Positions 27,253 to 36,079 of a stretch of 64,000 nt of DNA are shown in pieces. Each line of letters begins with the position of its first letter. Position 1 is the first letter of the stretch. A model generated the notes under the pieces. That model ran no database searches and was not told the DNA's origin. It saw only the letters and a list, made by a program, of their open reading frames with translations. The DNA is from Bacteroidales bacterium. GTDB lineage: Bacteria > Bacteroidota > Bacteroidia > Bacteroidales > UBA932. The DNA lies in assembly GCA_017529425.1 (NCBI GenBank), contig JAFXNQ010000015.1, forward strand, positions 1-64,000. Direction: 5' to 3'. Position numbers and translations under genes: made by a program.

Positions 27253-30200
27253 CTAGAATCGAGTTCCTCCTCCGCCAAATCCGCCGCGGTTGCCGCCAAA
27301 ACCACCACGTCCGCCGCCGGGGCCGCCAAAGCCGCCGCGACCGCCGCGGTCGTTGTTGAACTTGCCAAATGTCCAGGTGAGTTTGAACAATATGTAGCGG
27401 CCAAGACGGTTGCTCCAGCTGTCAAGCAGGTAGTTCTCGTTCATGGTACGGGAGATGCTTTTGCTCTGCTCCAGCAGGTCGTATGCGTTTACGGCGAGAG
27501 AAACCGCGCCAAGCTTGTAGCTTACGCCGGCATTCCATATGAATTCCGGGTCATTGTAACCTGCGGTGTATCCGCGGTAGAATGTATATGTGGCGTCACT
27601 GCTCAGCTCAAGTCTGTTCCAAAGGGTCCATACAACTGATCCCATGATTGAGTTGTCAAGGGTGTGCTTGTCTGCTGCAGAGTTGAGAGAATATACTGCA
27701 TTGTTGTAGCGGATGTTGCCGCCAATGGATGCATACAGGTTGTCGCCGTTGTAGCGTAGGCTCAGATCCTCTGATATGGTATACGCCGTGGTTTTGCTCT
27801 CGCCAAAGCCGCTTTCGCCGTTGTAGAACTTGCCGCCGTAAGCATCCACACTGCCATCTGGAGTGGTGCCCCAGAAGTCTTTCATGAAGCTGTCATAATC
27901 AAAGGTGGTTGCATCAAGGCCTTCGCGTGAGGCAACGTTCTGGTAGCTCACGGCATTGGTCAGTGACGCGCGGGTGTTGGAAGCTATGGAGAAGCTGGAG
28001 CGGGCAATGGGGGTGTTGTAAGAGATGAACGTATTGTACGACTGGGAAGGTTTTTTCGCATTCACCGGTATGGAGTAGCTCACACCATCCTTGTCAAACC
28101 AGCTGGCGGTAACCACGCTGTTGAGGCCGTAATTGAAAAAGAAACCTGTAGTAAGGGAAGAGAATGTATACTTGTTGTTGGTATTGAAAAATACCCGGGC
28201 ATTATGTGTGAAGGAGGGGAGCAGGTATGCATTACCCATGGTTACTGCAGTAGGGTTGGATACGTCAAGTATAGGCTGCATACGGCTGGTAGAGGGTTGG
28301 GAAGAGCGTCCGTTATAGTTGGCGCGCAGGTTGGTGGTCTGGCTGAAATTATATCTGGCGCGCACCTCGGGTGACCAGTTGAGCAGCCATTCTCCCTCTC
28401 CCATATCGGTGGTGACACCGAACTTGGTTGTATGGGTCTCGTTGTATGTGGGTTGCAGCGAAGCACCAAACTGGATATAGTTACGGTCTTTCTGGAACTG
28501 CATGCTGACTCCGGCCTGATGGTTAATGAATATGTTCTCTACGCTACTGCTGTAATATACGTTTATATCCTCAGAATACCCCTTTTCGTCCATGTCGCGG
28601 ATAAAATCGGTATCGTCTGTGGTGTGTTCTGCGCCGAGCCAGTCATAAGTATTCTTTACGGAGTTGCTGTGGGTGTAGCTGGCGTTGTACCGGGCGCTGA
28701 GGAACCAGTTCTCTGAGAGTGGCTCGGTGTACTCCAGGCTGCCGCTCAAACTCATGTTTTTAGAATCGGTGTGTGAATACTGGTCTATCAGGGTTGAGGT
28801 GCCGGTGGATATGTAATCGGTCTTGGAGAATTCCTTTGCATCGCTCTGGCTGCCGGAGAAACTGTAGCGTCCGCCAAAGGTGATGGTACGGCCCGGTTTG
28901 ACAATGCGCTTGCCAATCATGAAACGGCCATCCGCGGTCCTGCTCTGAGTGATTCCGTATGAGAATGAGCGGGAGTCGTTCAGTTTAGAAAAGATGTCGC
29001 TATCATCCTCTGTGCCGGTGGTGTTGCTGCTGCTCTTGTCGCTGGTGCTCCACTCCAGGTTGAATCTGGGGCGGAAGAATATGCGTGTGCCATCGGGCTC
29101 ATAACTGATTTCGCCGCCGACCTCCACGAACTTGGTTCCACTCGTGGATTTGCTGTCGGAAGATGTCAACAGGTCGTCGCCATCATTTACGTAGGTTGTC
29201 TTCTCGTCTTTGCTCTGGACGTCGCTCTTGCGCTGACCATACTCTGCGCTGATGTTGGTCTCCAGATCCTTGACCCGAGTAGAGCCGTAGTTTACGCCGG
29301 CCATCCACTCGTCGTTGATACCTTTCATCCCGCCAAAGCCGCCGCCACCGGGGCCTCCCGGGCCAAAGCCACCACGGGAGTTGGTGTTGTTGCCATTGGC
29401 TACAAACGCCAGTTGGTCGGTCTCGTTGAACCGGCCGATGATGCCGTTGCCCTGATAACGCCAGTCGTTTGAAAGAGCAAACTTGCTGCCGTCGACGGGT
29501 GCGCTGCGCAGGTCTCGGCCAACACCTCCGGAGAGGTTGCCGAACCAGCTGTCGAACATACCCTTATAGGTGCTAACGTCAATAATCTTCTCCGTATCAT
29601 CGTCTTCTATGCCGCTGAACTGGGCCTGCTCAGATTTCTTGTCAATCACCTTGACCTTCTCGATTACATTCACCGGGATGTTCTCAGTGGCCAGGCTGGG
29701 GTCGTCAAGGAAGAAAGTCTTGCCGTTGAGGGTAATCTTCTTTATGGTCTCTCCGCCCGAAGTGATGCTGCCGTCGCTGCCGATCTCAATGCCCGGCAGC
29801 TTGCGGAGCAGGTCAATCAGAACCGCGTTGTCCTTGACCTTGAATGATGATGCGGTGTATTCTATCGTATCCTGCTTGATGGTGATTGCGTTGCCGACAG
29901 CAGAGATGGTTGCCCCCTCCAGCATCTGGAAATCCTCCTTGAGGGCCATTGTCCCCAGGTTTACGTTAGCTTTGTTTACATTTACCGTGCGTTTGAGGGT
30001 CTCGTAGCCCATCAATTCTGCCTTGAGGATATATTGGCCGTAACTTATCTTCTCAAACTGTGCCTTACCGTCCAGGCCTGCCAGGGCATAGTGCAGAGCG
30101 GTGGTATCGCTCTCCGGGTATAGGACAACTGCGGCATAGGATGCCGGTTCGCGGGTAAGTGTATCTACAAGTGTCAGTTTTACAGTGGCTTTGGGTTGTG

Positions 30201-30255
30201 CCGCAGCAGAGAAAGCAAAGGCTGCGAACATCAGGATAACTATAATCTTTTTCAT
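27253..30255 (-). CDS. TonB-receptor-like outer-membrane beta-barrel protein
   Basis: The 1000-residue outer-membrane protein has a signal peptide (MKKIIVILMFAAFAFSAAA), a carboxypeptidase-regulatory-like Ig domain (about 22-105, VKLTLVDTLTREPASYAAVV), a plug-like domain (about 110-220, LRKLPGIEIGSDGSITSGGE and IEKVKVIDKKSEQAQF), and a long barrel (OMP_b-brl_3 type). A Gly/Phe-rich loop (about 300-315) and a Gly/Arg/Phe-rich tail (GGFGG repeats, last 40 residues) are unusual. The last residue is phenylalanine, as expected for BAM-inserted barrels. There is no SusD partner, so polysaccharide uptake is not indicated; the ligand is unknown. Confidence 0.85.
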   Translation of the reverse strand: MKKIIVILMFAAFAFSAAAQPKATVKLTLVDTLTREPASYAAVVLYPESDTTALHYALAGLDGKAQFEKISYGQYILKAELMGYETLKRTVNVNKANVNLGTMALKEDFQMLEGATISAVGNAITIKQDTIEYTASSFKVKDNAVLIDLLRKLPGIEIGSDGSITSGGETIKKITLNGKTFFLDDPSLATENIPVNVIEKVKVIDKKSEQAQFSGIEDDDTEKIIDVSTYKGMFDSWFGNLSGGVGRDLRSAPVDGSKFALSNDWRYQGNGIIGRFNETDQLAFVANGNNTNSRGGFGPGGPGGGGFGGMKGINDEWMAGVNYGSTRVKDLETNISAEYGQRKSDVQSKDEKTTYVNDGDDLLTSSDSKSTSGTKFVEVGGEISYEPDGTRIFFRPRFNLEWSTSDKSSSNTTGTEDDSDIFSKLNDSRSFSYGITQSRTADGRFMIGKRIVKPGRTITFGGRYSFSGSQSDAKEFSKTDYISTGTSTLIDQYSHTDSKNMSLSGSLEYTEPLSENWFLSARYNASYTHSNSVKNTYDWLGAEHTTDDTDFIRDMDEKGYSEDINVYYSSSVENIFINHQAGVSMQFQKDRNYIQFGASLQPTYNETHTTKFGVTTDMGEGEWLLNWSPEVRARYNFSQTTNLRANYNGRSSQPSTSRMQPILDVSNPTAVTMGNAYLLPSFTHNARVFFNTNNKYTFSSLTTGFFFNYGLNSVVTASWFDKDGVSYSIPVNAKKPSQSYNTFISYNTPIARSSFSIASNTRASLTNAVSYQNVASREGLDATTFDYDSFMKDFWGTTPDGSVDAYGGKFYNGESGFGESKTTAYTISEDLSLRYNGDNLYASIGGNIRYNNAVYSLNSAADKHTLDNSIMGSVVWTLWNRLELSSDATYTFYRGYTAGYNDPEFIWNAGVSYKLGAVSLAVNAYDLLEQSKSISRTMNENYLLDSWSNRLGRYILFKLTWTFGKFNNDRGGRGGFGGPGGGRGGFGGNRGGFGGGGTRF

Positions 30256-30271
30256 ACGGTTGATTAGACTG

Positions 30272-30279
30272 CAAATATA
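30272..30279 (-). promoter_or_regulatory. Promoter -7 box of the beta-barrel gene
   Basis: Minus-strand TATATTTG matches TAnnTTTG, 16 bases before the ATG at 30255. Confidence 0.55.
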
Positions 30280-30310
30280 CCCCTAAGTTTAATTTTACGT
30301 AAATAATCAT

Positions 30311-30318
30311 TATTTTTG
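30311..30318 (+). promoter_or_regulatory. Promoter -7 box of the receiver/PEP-synthase-like gene
   Basis: TATTTTTG matches TAnnTTTG, 17 bases before the ATG at 30336; divergent from the box at 30272. Confidence 0.55.
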
Positions 30319-30335
30319 AGCGTAATAAATACCAG

Positions 30336-33302
30336 ATGAACGATTACGAGCAGATATCTTTTGGCGACGATCTCCGCCACGATTATATGAAGTACCGTAT
30401 CCACAAGATTCTTCTTGTGTGCAGCAGTTACGACGGCTATACTCTAGAAGAGGACGGTCATATAGATTCCCAGATTAACAGCGAATACATTGAGCTGAAC
30501 ATGAGCAATCCACCTGCAATCACCAGGGTGAGCAGTGCCGATGAGGCTCTGGGCAGGCTCTCTGCCGGGGAGAAGTTTGATTTTGTACTTACCATGTACA
30601 ATGTGGGCGGGATGACTGTATTTGACTTTGCAGAGAAAATCAAGGAGATATGCCCCGATATGCCGGTTTTCCTTATTACAAGTTTTTCCCGGGAGATATA
30701 CCGTCGTATAGAGGAGAGGCACTGCGAAGCAATCGACAATATTTTCTGCTGGCACGGTACTGCTGACCTCATCATCGCCATAATCAAACTGGCGGAAGAC
30801 TATCTTAACGCAGAGAGCGATATCCTGGAGGGTGGGGTGCAGGCAATCCTGCTGGCAGAAGACTCGTTCCGTTTTTACTCTACCTACCTGCCTGAACTCT
30901 ACCGTATCCTGCTGCTGCAGAACAGCGAATTTATCAAGGATGCATATAACGAGCAGCAGATGATTGCCCGCAAGCGGTCGCGCCCCAAGGTGCTGCTGGC
31001 AACCAACTATTCCGATGCGGTAGAACTCTATCAGAAATACAAAAACAACCTGCTGGGCGTGATTACCGACCTTGGAATGATAATCCACAAGGGCGACCTC
31101 AGCGAGACCGAAAAGTCCGACGCCGGCGTCGATATTATCAAGATGGTCAAGGAGCAGACGCCTTGGATGCCAGTGATAATGCAGTCGCAGCAGGTAGAAT
31201 ACAAGGCGCTGGCGGAGTCGCTGGGAGCCGGCTTTATCCCCAAAAGCAGCAAGAATCTCCTTGAGAACATACATGACGTTATCCACTCCGAGTTCGGATT
31301 CGGAGATTTTATCTTCACCGACCCCGATTCGGGACTCGAACTTGGCCGGGCGCACGACCTCTATCAGATGCAGAAACTGATTGAAACGGTCCCCGACGAT
31401 GTGCTGGAGCACCATCTCAGCCAGATGCACCTCTCTAAATGGCTCTATGCCCGTGGCCTGTTCCCGATTGCCAAGGTTCTGCGCAGTATGAACAGCAGCC
31501 AGTTCACTTCTACAGAAGAGCACCGTCGCGCAATAGTTCGTCTGCTCAAAGAGTACCGTACGCTGCTGGGGCAGGGTATTGTGGCCAATTTTGACGAGAA
31601 TACCTACAGTGATGCCGTTGCCTTTGCAAAGATCGGCGATGGCAGTATAGGCGGCAAGGCGCGCGGCCTGGCCTTCATGAACGGCATTATTGCCAAGCAC
31701 GAGCAATACAAGAAGTATCCCGACGTGCGCATTACCATCCCGCGCAGCATCGTTATCGCTACCGACTATTTTGAGGAGTTTATCAACTCCAATGGCCTGC
31801 AATATATAATTGCAAAAGACACTACTGACGATTTCCTACTCAGCGAGTTCTTGAATTCAACGATTCCGCAGTCGCTGCACCGCAAGCTCAAGAAGTTTGT
31901 CTCCACTTGCCGCAGGCCGCTGGCAATAAGATCTTCTTCCAAGTTGGAAGATTCAAACTATCAGCCGTTTGCCGGGGTTTATTCAACGTACATGATTCCC
32001 CGTTGTGAAGACGACGGGCAGATGCTCCGAATGCTTATCCGGGGCATCAAGAGTGTATATGCTTCGGTCTATTTTGCATCTTCCAAGGCTTATATCCAGA
32101 CCTCCCAGAATGTGCTCAGTGAAGAGCGTATGGCGGTTCTGGTGCAGGAGGTGTGCGGTACTGAGCAGGACGGGCTCTATTTCCCTACACTGTCTGGCGT
32201 AGCACGCTCCCGCAATCTCTATCCAATTGGGTATGAGAAGCCAGAAGATGGTGTGTGCAACGTTGTGATGGGCCTGGGCAAGGAGGTGGTTGACGGGGGC
32301 AAGACCCTGCGTTTCTCACCCGCATACCCCGACAAAGCCCTGCAGACATCCACGGTGGAGCTTACCATAAGCGATGCCCAGACAGAGGTGCTGGCGCTTA
32401 ATCTGGATCCGGGCAAGTTCCTTCCCTCTGTTGACGAGGCGGTCAACATAGAGAGACTGCCGGTGAGCAAGATAGGAGGCTTCAGAAACGCTAAGTATGT
32501 CTGCTCAAATTATGACTATGCCAACAACCGCATCAGCGAGGGACCTACTTTCAACCAGTCGTTTAAGGTGATAACCTTCAACAGTATCCTTAAATACAAC
32601 TCTTTCCCGCTGGCCGAGATTATCAGGGACCTGCTCCGGATAGGCGAGGAGGGGCTCCGCTGCCCAGTTGAGATAGAGTTTGCAGTGAACATGGACGTCG
32701 AGCCGGGCGCCCCCCGCGTTTTCAACTTCTTGCAGATACGCCCCATCATCAACGGCCTGGACGAGGCCAAGGTGGATTGGGACACTATCTCTACCGATGA
32801 TGCAATTATCTACTCTGAGTGTGCTCTGGGTGTAGGTGAGATAAAGGGACTGCAGCACCTGATATACATGAAGTTTGACAAGTTCTCTTCCCTTAAGACC
32901 AACGAGATTGCAGAGGAGCTGTACAAGTTGAACGCAATGATGAAAGAGCAGGGTCATGAGTATGTCCTTGTGGGGACGGGCCGCTGGGGCTCTTCTGACC
33001 CCAACCTTGGAGTTCCCGTTAAATGGGGGCATATCTCTCAGGCAAAGGTCATAGTGGAGATGGCGCTCAAGAACTTTAACATAGAGAGCAGCCAGGGTAC
33101 CCATTTCTTCCAGAACGTGACCTCTCTTGGCGTGGGTTACTTCTCTCTCAACCCATCCGACGGGGACGGTATCTTTGATGAGAAGAGGCTGGATGCCATG
33201 AATGCTGAATATGATGGAGAATGGTTCAGGATAGTGCGTTTTGACAAGCCTCTCACGGTGTATGCAGACGGCCGTTGCCGCAAGGGCCTTGTGAAAGAGT
33301 GA
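30336..33302 (+). CDS. Receiver-like domains fused to a PEP/pyruvate-binding (PPDK_N) domain
   Basis: The 988-residue cytoplasmic protein has two response-regulator-like domains at about 24-150 (HKILLVCSSYDGY, FVLTMYNVGGMTVFDF) and 215-310 (KVLLATNYSDAVEL, VITDLGM, MPVIMQSQQVEYKALAESLGAGFIPK). A domain like the nucleotide-binding half of PEP synthase and pyruvate phosphate dikinase follows (GDGSIGGKARGLAFM near 440, LAIRSSSKLEDSNYQPFAGV near 528). The phosphohistidine domain and the PEP/pyruvate barrel were not found; the C-terminus instead has LVGTGRWGSSDPNLGVPVKW and SSQGTHFFQN. It is probably a regulator or an ATP-dependent phosphotransferase rather than a complete PEP synthase. The reaction is unknown. 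Confidence 0.8.
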   Translation: MNDYEQISFGDDLRHDYMKYRIHKILLVCSSYDGYTLEEDGHIDSQINSEYIELNMSNPPAITRVSSADEALGRLSAGEKFDFVLTMYNVGGMTVFDFAEKIKEICPDMPVFLITSFSREIYRRIEERHCEAIDNIFCWHGTADLIIAIIKLAEDYLNAESDILEGGVQAILLAEDSFRFYSTYLPELYRILLLQNSEFIKDAYNEQQMIARKRSRPKVLLATNYSDAVELYQKYKNNLLGVITDLGMIIHKGDLSETEKSDAGVDIIKMVKEQTPWMPVIMQSQQVEYKALAESLGAGFIPKSSKNLLENIHDVIHSEFGFGDFIFTDPDSGLELGRAHDLYQMQKLIETVPDDVLEHHLSQMHLSKWLYARGLFPIAKVLRSMNSSQFTSTEEHRRAIVRLLKEYRTLLGQGIVANFDENTYSDAVAFAKIGDGSIGGKARGLAFMNGIIAKHEQYKKYPDVRITIPRSIVIATDYFEEFINSNGLQYIIAKDTTDDFLLSEFLNSTIPQSLHRKLKKFVSTCRRPLAIRSSSKLEDSNYQPFAGVYSTYMIPRCEDDGQMLRMLIRGIKSVYASVYFASSKAYIQTSQNVLSEERMAVLVQEVCGTEQDGLYFPTLSGVARSRNLYPIGYEKPEDGVCNVVMGLGKEVVDGGKTLRFSPAYPDKALQTSTVELTISDAQTEVLALNLDPGKFLPSVDEAVNIERLPVSKIGGFRNAKYVCSNYDYANNRISEGPTFNQSFKVITFNSILKYNSFPLAEIIRDLLRIGEEGLRCPVEIEFAVNMDVEPGAPRVFNFLQIRPIINGLDEAKVDWDTISTDDAIIYSECALGVGEIKGLQHLIYMKFDKFSSLKTNEIAEELYKLNAMMKEQGHEYVLVGTGRWGSSDPNLGVPVKWGHISQAKVIVEMALKNFNIESSQGTHFFQNVTSLGVGYFSLNPSDGDGIFDEKRLDAMNAEYDGEWFRIVRFDKPLTVYADGRCRKGLVKE

Positions 33303-33333
33303 TTTGATATTTGCAGGATTATTTGTAATTTTG
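33303..33333 (+). promoter_or_regulatory. Promoter of the coiled-coil/zapA operon
   Basis: TTTG (33303-33306), a 19-base spacer and TAATTTTG (33326-33333): an exact match to both boxes and to consensus spacing. The ATG at 33362 is 28 bases downstream. Confidence 0.8.
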
Positions 33334-33361
33334 TGAGTCGGTATATTAAAACGATGGCAAT

Positions 33362-33664
33362 ATGGCAGAGGATATGATTTCGGCTCTATCGGCCAAAGTG
33401 GAAAAGCTAATCTCTATGTATGAGGCAGAGCGCTCCCGCAGCGCTTCGCTTAATGATGAGGTGGATTCATATCGCAGCCAGATTGCACAGTATAAAGAGA
33501 AACAATCAGTTTTAGAACAAAAAGTAAATACATTAGAGGATAAATTACATAACTTACAGTTGGCAGGCGCATTTACGGCGTCACCAGGGGACAGTGCAGG
33601 GGCAAAGCGCAGATTGAATGCTGTGATAAAGGAGATAGATGAGTGTATAGCAATGTTAGGTTAA
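33362..33664 (+). CDS. Small coiled-coil protein preceding zapA
   Basis: The 100-residue cytoplasmic protein is mostly a heptad-patterned helix (ALSAKVEKLISMYEAERSR, QYKEKQSVLEQKVNTLEDKL) followed by a small helical end (AKRRLNAVIKEIDECIAML). It is 9 bases before zapA and shares its promoter. By position it may be a cell-division coiled-coil partner, functionally comparable to ZapB, but sequence alone does not prove this. Confidence 0.75.
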   Translation: MAEDMISALSAKVEKLISMYEAERSRSASLNDEVDSYRSQIAQYKEKQSVLEQKVNTLEDKLHNLQLAGAFTASPGDSAGAKRRLNAVIKEIDECIAMLG

Positions 33665-33673
33665 TCGCATACT

Positions 33674-33967
33674 ATGGATGAGAAGCAGAAAATAACGGTT
33701 ACCATAGGCGGGCGCAAGTTCACCTTTCACATCCAGCCCGAAAATGAGGAACGGGTGCGTGCTGCGGTGAAGAAGATAGAAGAGAAGGTATCTTTCTACG
33801 CCTCCAAGTATGCTACAAAAGATATGCAGGACATTCTGAGCATAGTGTTGATGGAGTTCGTGATGCAGTATATATCGCTAGAAGCTAAAGACGATGCCAA
33901 GGATTTGCTGGCGGGAATCGCCAGCCTTGACAAGCGTTTGGAAGAATACATAAACAGTGGCCGTTAG
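33674..33967 (+). CDS. zapA: Cell division protein ZapA
   Basis: FtsZ-ring-associated protein. The 97-residue protein has the ZapA N-terminal beta segment (KITVTIGGRKFTFHIQPENE), the RAAVKKIEEKV helix, and a C-terminal coiled coil (FVMQYISLEAKDDAKDLL). Followed by the structured RNA candidate and rny. Confidence 0.88.
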   Translation: MDEKQKITVTIGGRKFTFHIQPENEERVRAAVKKIEEKVSFYASKYATKDMQDILSIVLMEFVMQYISLEAKDDAKDLLAGIASLDKRLEEYINSGR

Positions 33968-33989
33968 TTGACTCTTTGCCAAAATCAAC

Positions 33990-34150
33990 ATTTTTAACTT
34001 CCAAAAGAGTTCGCGGCTGCCAAAAACGGGCCTAGGTTACCCTTTACGGGGATTCCATTTATGGGACGGAGGAAGTTTGCGGCATTAACCACCGGACTTA
34101 AATCTTACCTTGCAAGATTTTTGGACTTACAGTAACTAGCGGCCTTTTTT
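33990..34150 (+). ncRNA. Structured small RNA candidate between zapA and rny (6S/Bacteroidales-1-like)
   Basis: The 250-base gap between zapA and rny contains long-range complementarity: 34029-34040 (GGCCTAGGTTAC) can pair with 34132-34144 (GTAACTAGCGGCC), with small bulges, and this is immediately followed by a T-run (34145-34150) that would serve as terminator. Inside is a 7-bp hairpin (34100-34106 with 34114-34120) and smaller ones. A T-run right after the closing stem is the pattern of an independent small RNA. In proteobacteria 6S RNA lies next to zapA, and the Bacteroidales-1 RNA class has been linked to 6S; I infer the same here. The 5' end is uncertain. Confidence 0.55.
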
Positions 34151-34217
34151 ATATAATCCCGGGCGGAGCCTGTTGTAAGTTATTGGATGAGGCTATACAA
34201 CTAACAATAACTATACA

Positions 34218-35753
34218 ATGATCGCATATGTAATAACGGCCGTTCTGGCCGCAGCGGCAGGTATCCTGCTGTACATTTTCGTAAAAAGGATAATCCTTAA
34301 GAAGAAAGGGGATGAGATAATCCGCAATGCAGAACTTGAGGGCGAAAACATAAAGAAAGAGAAGATAATCCAGGCCAAGGAGAAGTTCCTCCAGCTCAAG
34401 AGTGAGCATGAGGCCGCAATCAACGAGAAAAATGCCCAGATACAGCAGGTAGAGAATCGCATCCGTCAGAAAGAGAGTCAGATAGGGCAACAGAAGAACG
34501 ATCTGGATCGCAAGCTCAAGGAGAATGACCAGATAAAAGAGAATCTCCAGCGCCAGTTGGAAATCCTCAACAAGAAGAAAGAGGAGTATGATTCTATGCG
34601 GGAAGAGGCCATCCGCAAACTTGAAGAGGTGGCTGGCATGACTGCAGAAGATGCCAAGGAACAACTGATTGACAGCATGAAGGCCGAGGCCAAGACCCAG
34701 GCGATGTCTTATATCAACGATGTTATGGATGAGGCCCGTCTTACTGCAAGCAAAGAGGCCAAACGGATAGTTATCAATACCATCCAGCGTACCGCTCCGG
34801 AAGTTGCAATTGAGAACGCAGTTACTGTGTTCAATATAGAGAACGATGAGATCAAGGGTCGTATAATTGGCCGTGAAGGTCGTAATATCCGTGCCCTGGA
34901 GGCTGCAATCGGTGTGGAGATAGTGGTAGATGACACTCCTGAGGCTATCCTTATTTCTGCTTTTGACCCCGTCCGCCGCGAGGTTGCACGCCTGGCGCTC
35001 CACCAGCTGGTCGCCGACGGCCGTATCCATCCGGCACGCATAGAGGAGGTTGTGGCAAAAGTGAGCAAACAGCTTGACGAGGAGATTATGGAGATAGGAA
35101 AGCGCACCTGCATCGACCTCGGTATCCACGGTCTCAACTCCCAGCTGGTAAAGATGGTGGGCCGTATGAAATACCGCTCTTCCTATGGACAGAACCTTTT
35201 GCAGCACTCCCGTGAGGTGGCAAATATCTCTGCGATCCTGGCTGCGGAACTTGGTCTCAACCCCAAGGTTGCAAAACGCGCCGGCCTGTTGCACGATATC
35301 GGCAAGGTGGCAGAAGAGGAGTACGAGTTGCCGCACGCAATAGTAGGTATGCAGATTGCTGAGAAGTGCAAGGAGAAGCCGGAGGTTTGCAACGCCATAG
35401 GTGCACACCACGAGGAGGTTGAGATGCAGACCCTCATCGCCCCGATTGTGCTCGTGGCCGATGCTATTTCAGGTTCCCGTCCCGGTGCCCGCCGTGAGGT
35501 GATAGAGTCTTACATCAAGCGTCTCAAAGACATGGAGAACATTGCCGCATCCCACTCCGGTGTTGTCAAGGCTTATGCAATCCAGGCTGGCCGTGAGCTC
35601 CGCGTGATTGTCGGGGCCGACCAGGTGAGCGATGCTGAGTGCGACGAAATCTCCAACGAGGTTGCACGCAAAATCCAGGATGAGATGACCTATCCCGGTC
35701 AGGTGAAAGTTACCGTAATCCGCGAGGTGCGCAGCGTGGCATTTGCAAAATAA
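34218..35753 (+). CDS. rny: Ribonuclease Y
   Basis: Membrane-anchored endoribonuclease that initiates mRNA decay. The 511-residue protein has an N-terminal transmembrane helix (about 3-24), a long Lys/Glu-rich coiled coil (about 25-200), a KH RNA-binding domain ([22 protein letters not shown] near 218), and an HD domain (HSREVANIS near 333 and [11 protein letters not shown] near 355, then GAHHEEVE). It has the usual length. Followed 22 bases later by DUF3467. Confidence 0.95.
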   Translation: MIAYVITAVLAAAAGILLYIFVKRIILKKKGDEIIRNAELEGENIKKEKIIQAKEKFLQLKSEHEAAINEKNAQIQQVENRIRQKESQIGQQKNDLDRKLKENDQIKENLQRQLEILNKKKEEYDSMREEAIRKLEEVAGMTAEDAKEQLIDSMKAEAKTQAMSYINDVMDEARLTASKEAKRIVINTIQRTAPEVAIENAVTVFNIENDEIKGRIIGREGRNIRALEAAIGVEIVVDDTPEAILISAFDPVRREVARLALHQLVADGRIHPARIEEVVAKVSKQLDEEIMEIGKRTCIDLGIHGLNSQLVKMVGRMKYRSSYGQNLLQHSREVANISAILAAELGLNPKVAKRAGLLHDIGKVAEEEYELPHAIVGMQIAEKCKEKPEVCNAIGAHHEEVEMQTLIAPIVLVADAISGSRPGARREVIESYIKRLKDMENIAASHSGVVKAYAIQAGRELRVIVGADQVSDAECDEISNEVARKIQDEMTYPGQVKVTVIREVRSVAFAK

Positions 35754-35775
35754 TAACCAGATAAACATCTTCTTT

Positions 35776-36075
35776 ATGGACAATAATCAGAACAATAATC
35801 AGTTAAACATAGAGATAGCTCCCGAGATGGCCGGGGGGATCTATTCTAATCTTGCTGTTATCACCCATTCCCAGAGCGAATTTATTGTTGATTTCGTGCA
35901 GATGATGCCGGGTATTCCCAAGCCCAAAGTGGCCAGCCGCATTGTGATGACGCCAGAACACGCAAAGCGCCTGTTGATGGCCTTGCGCGACAATATCTCC
36001 AAGTATGAGTCGGAGAACGGAGAGATCAAGATACGCAAGCAGGGGATGACCATAGCGCCGCTGGGAGAGGCATAG
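35776..36075 (+). CDS. DUF3467 protein
   Basis: A 99-residue cytoplasmic protein starting at MDNNQNNNQLNIEIAPEMAG; the ATG 33 bases upstream lies inside the rny end and adds non-conserved sequence. Core motifs are GGIYSNLAVITHSQSEFIVDF, PKVASRIVMTPEHAKRLLMAL and a terminal basic/Gly region, matching DUF3467. Function unknown. Sits between rny and the DUF4301 gene with short gaps. Confidence 0.85.
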   Translation: MDNNQNNNQLNIEIAPEMAGGIYSNLAVITHSQSEFIVDFVQMMPGIPKPKVASRIVMTPEHAKRLLMALRDNISKYESENGEIKIRKQGMTIAPLGEA

Positions 36076-36079
36076 CATT

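Noticed and set aside
30444..31802. 452-codon minus-strand frame
   Set aside because: Shadow of the receiver/PEP-synthase gene; no recognisable domain, start or promoter.
33968..34217. tmRNA, SRP RNA or RNase P RNA between zapA and rny
   Set aside because: None of their conserved core sequences was found; a 6S-like RNA fits position and stem better.
34149..35411. 420-codon minus-strand frame
   Set aside because: Antisense to rny; Leu/His-rich shadow that also crosses the structured RNA.
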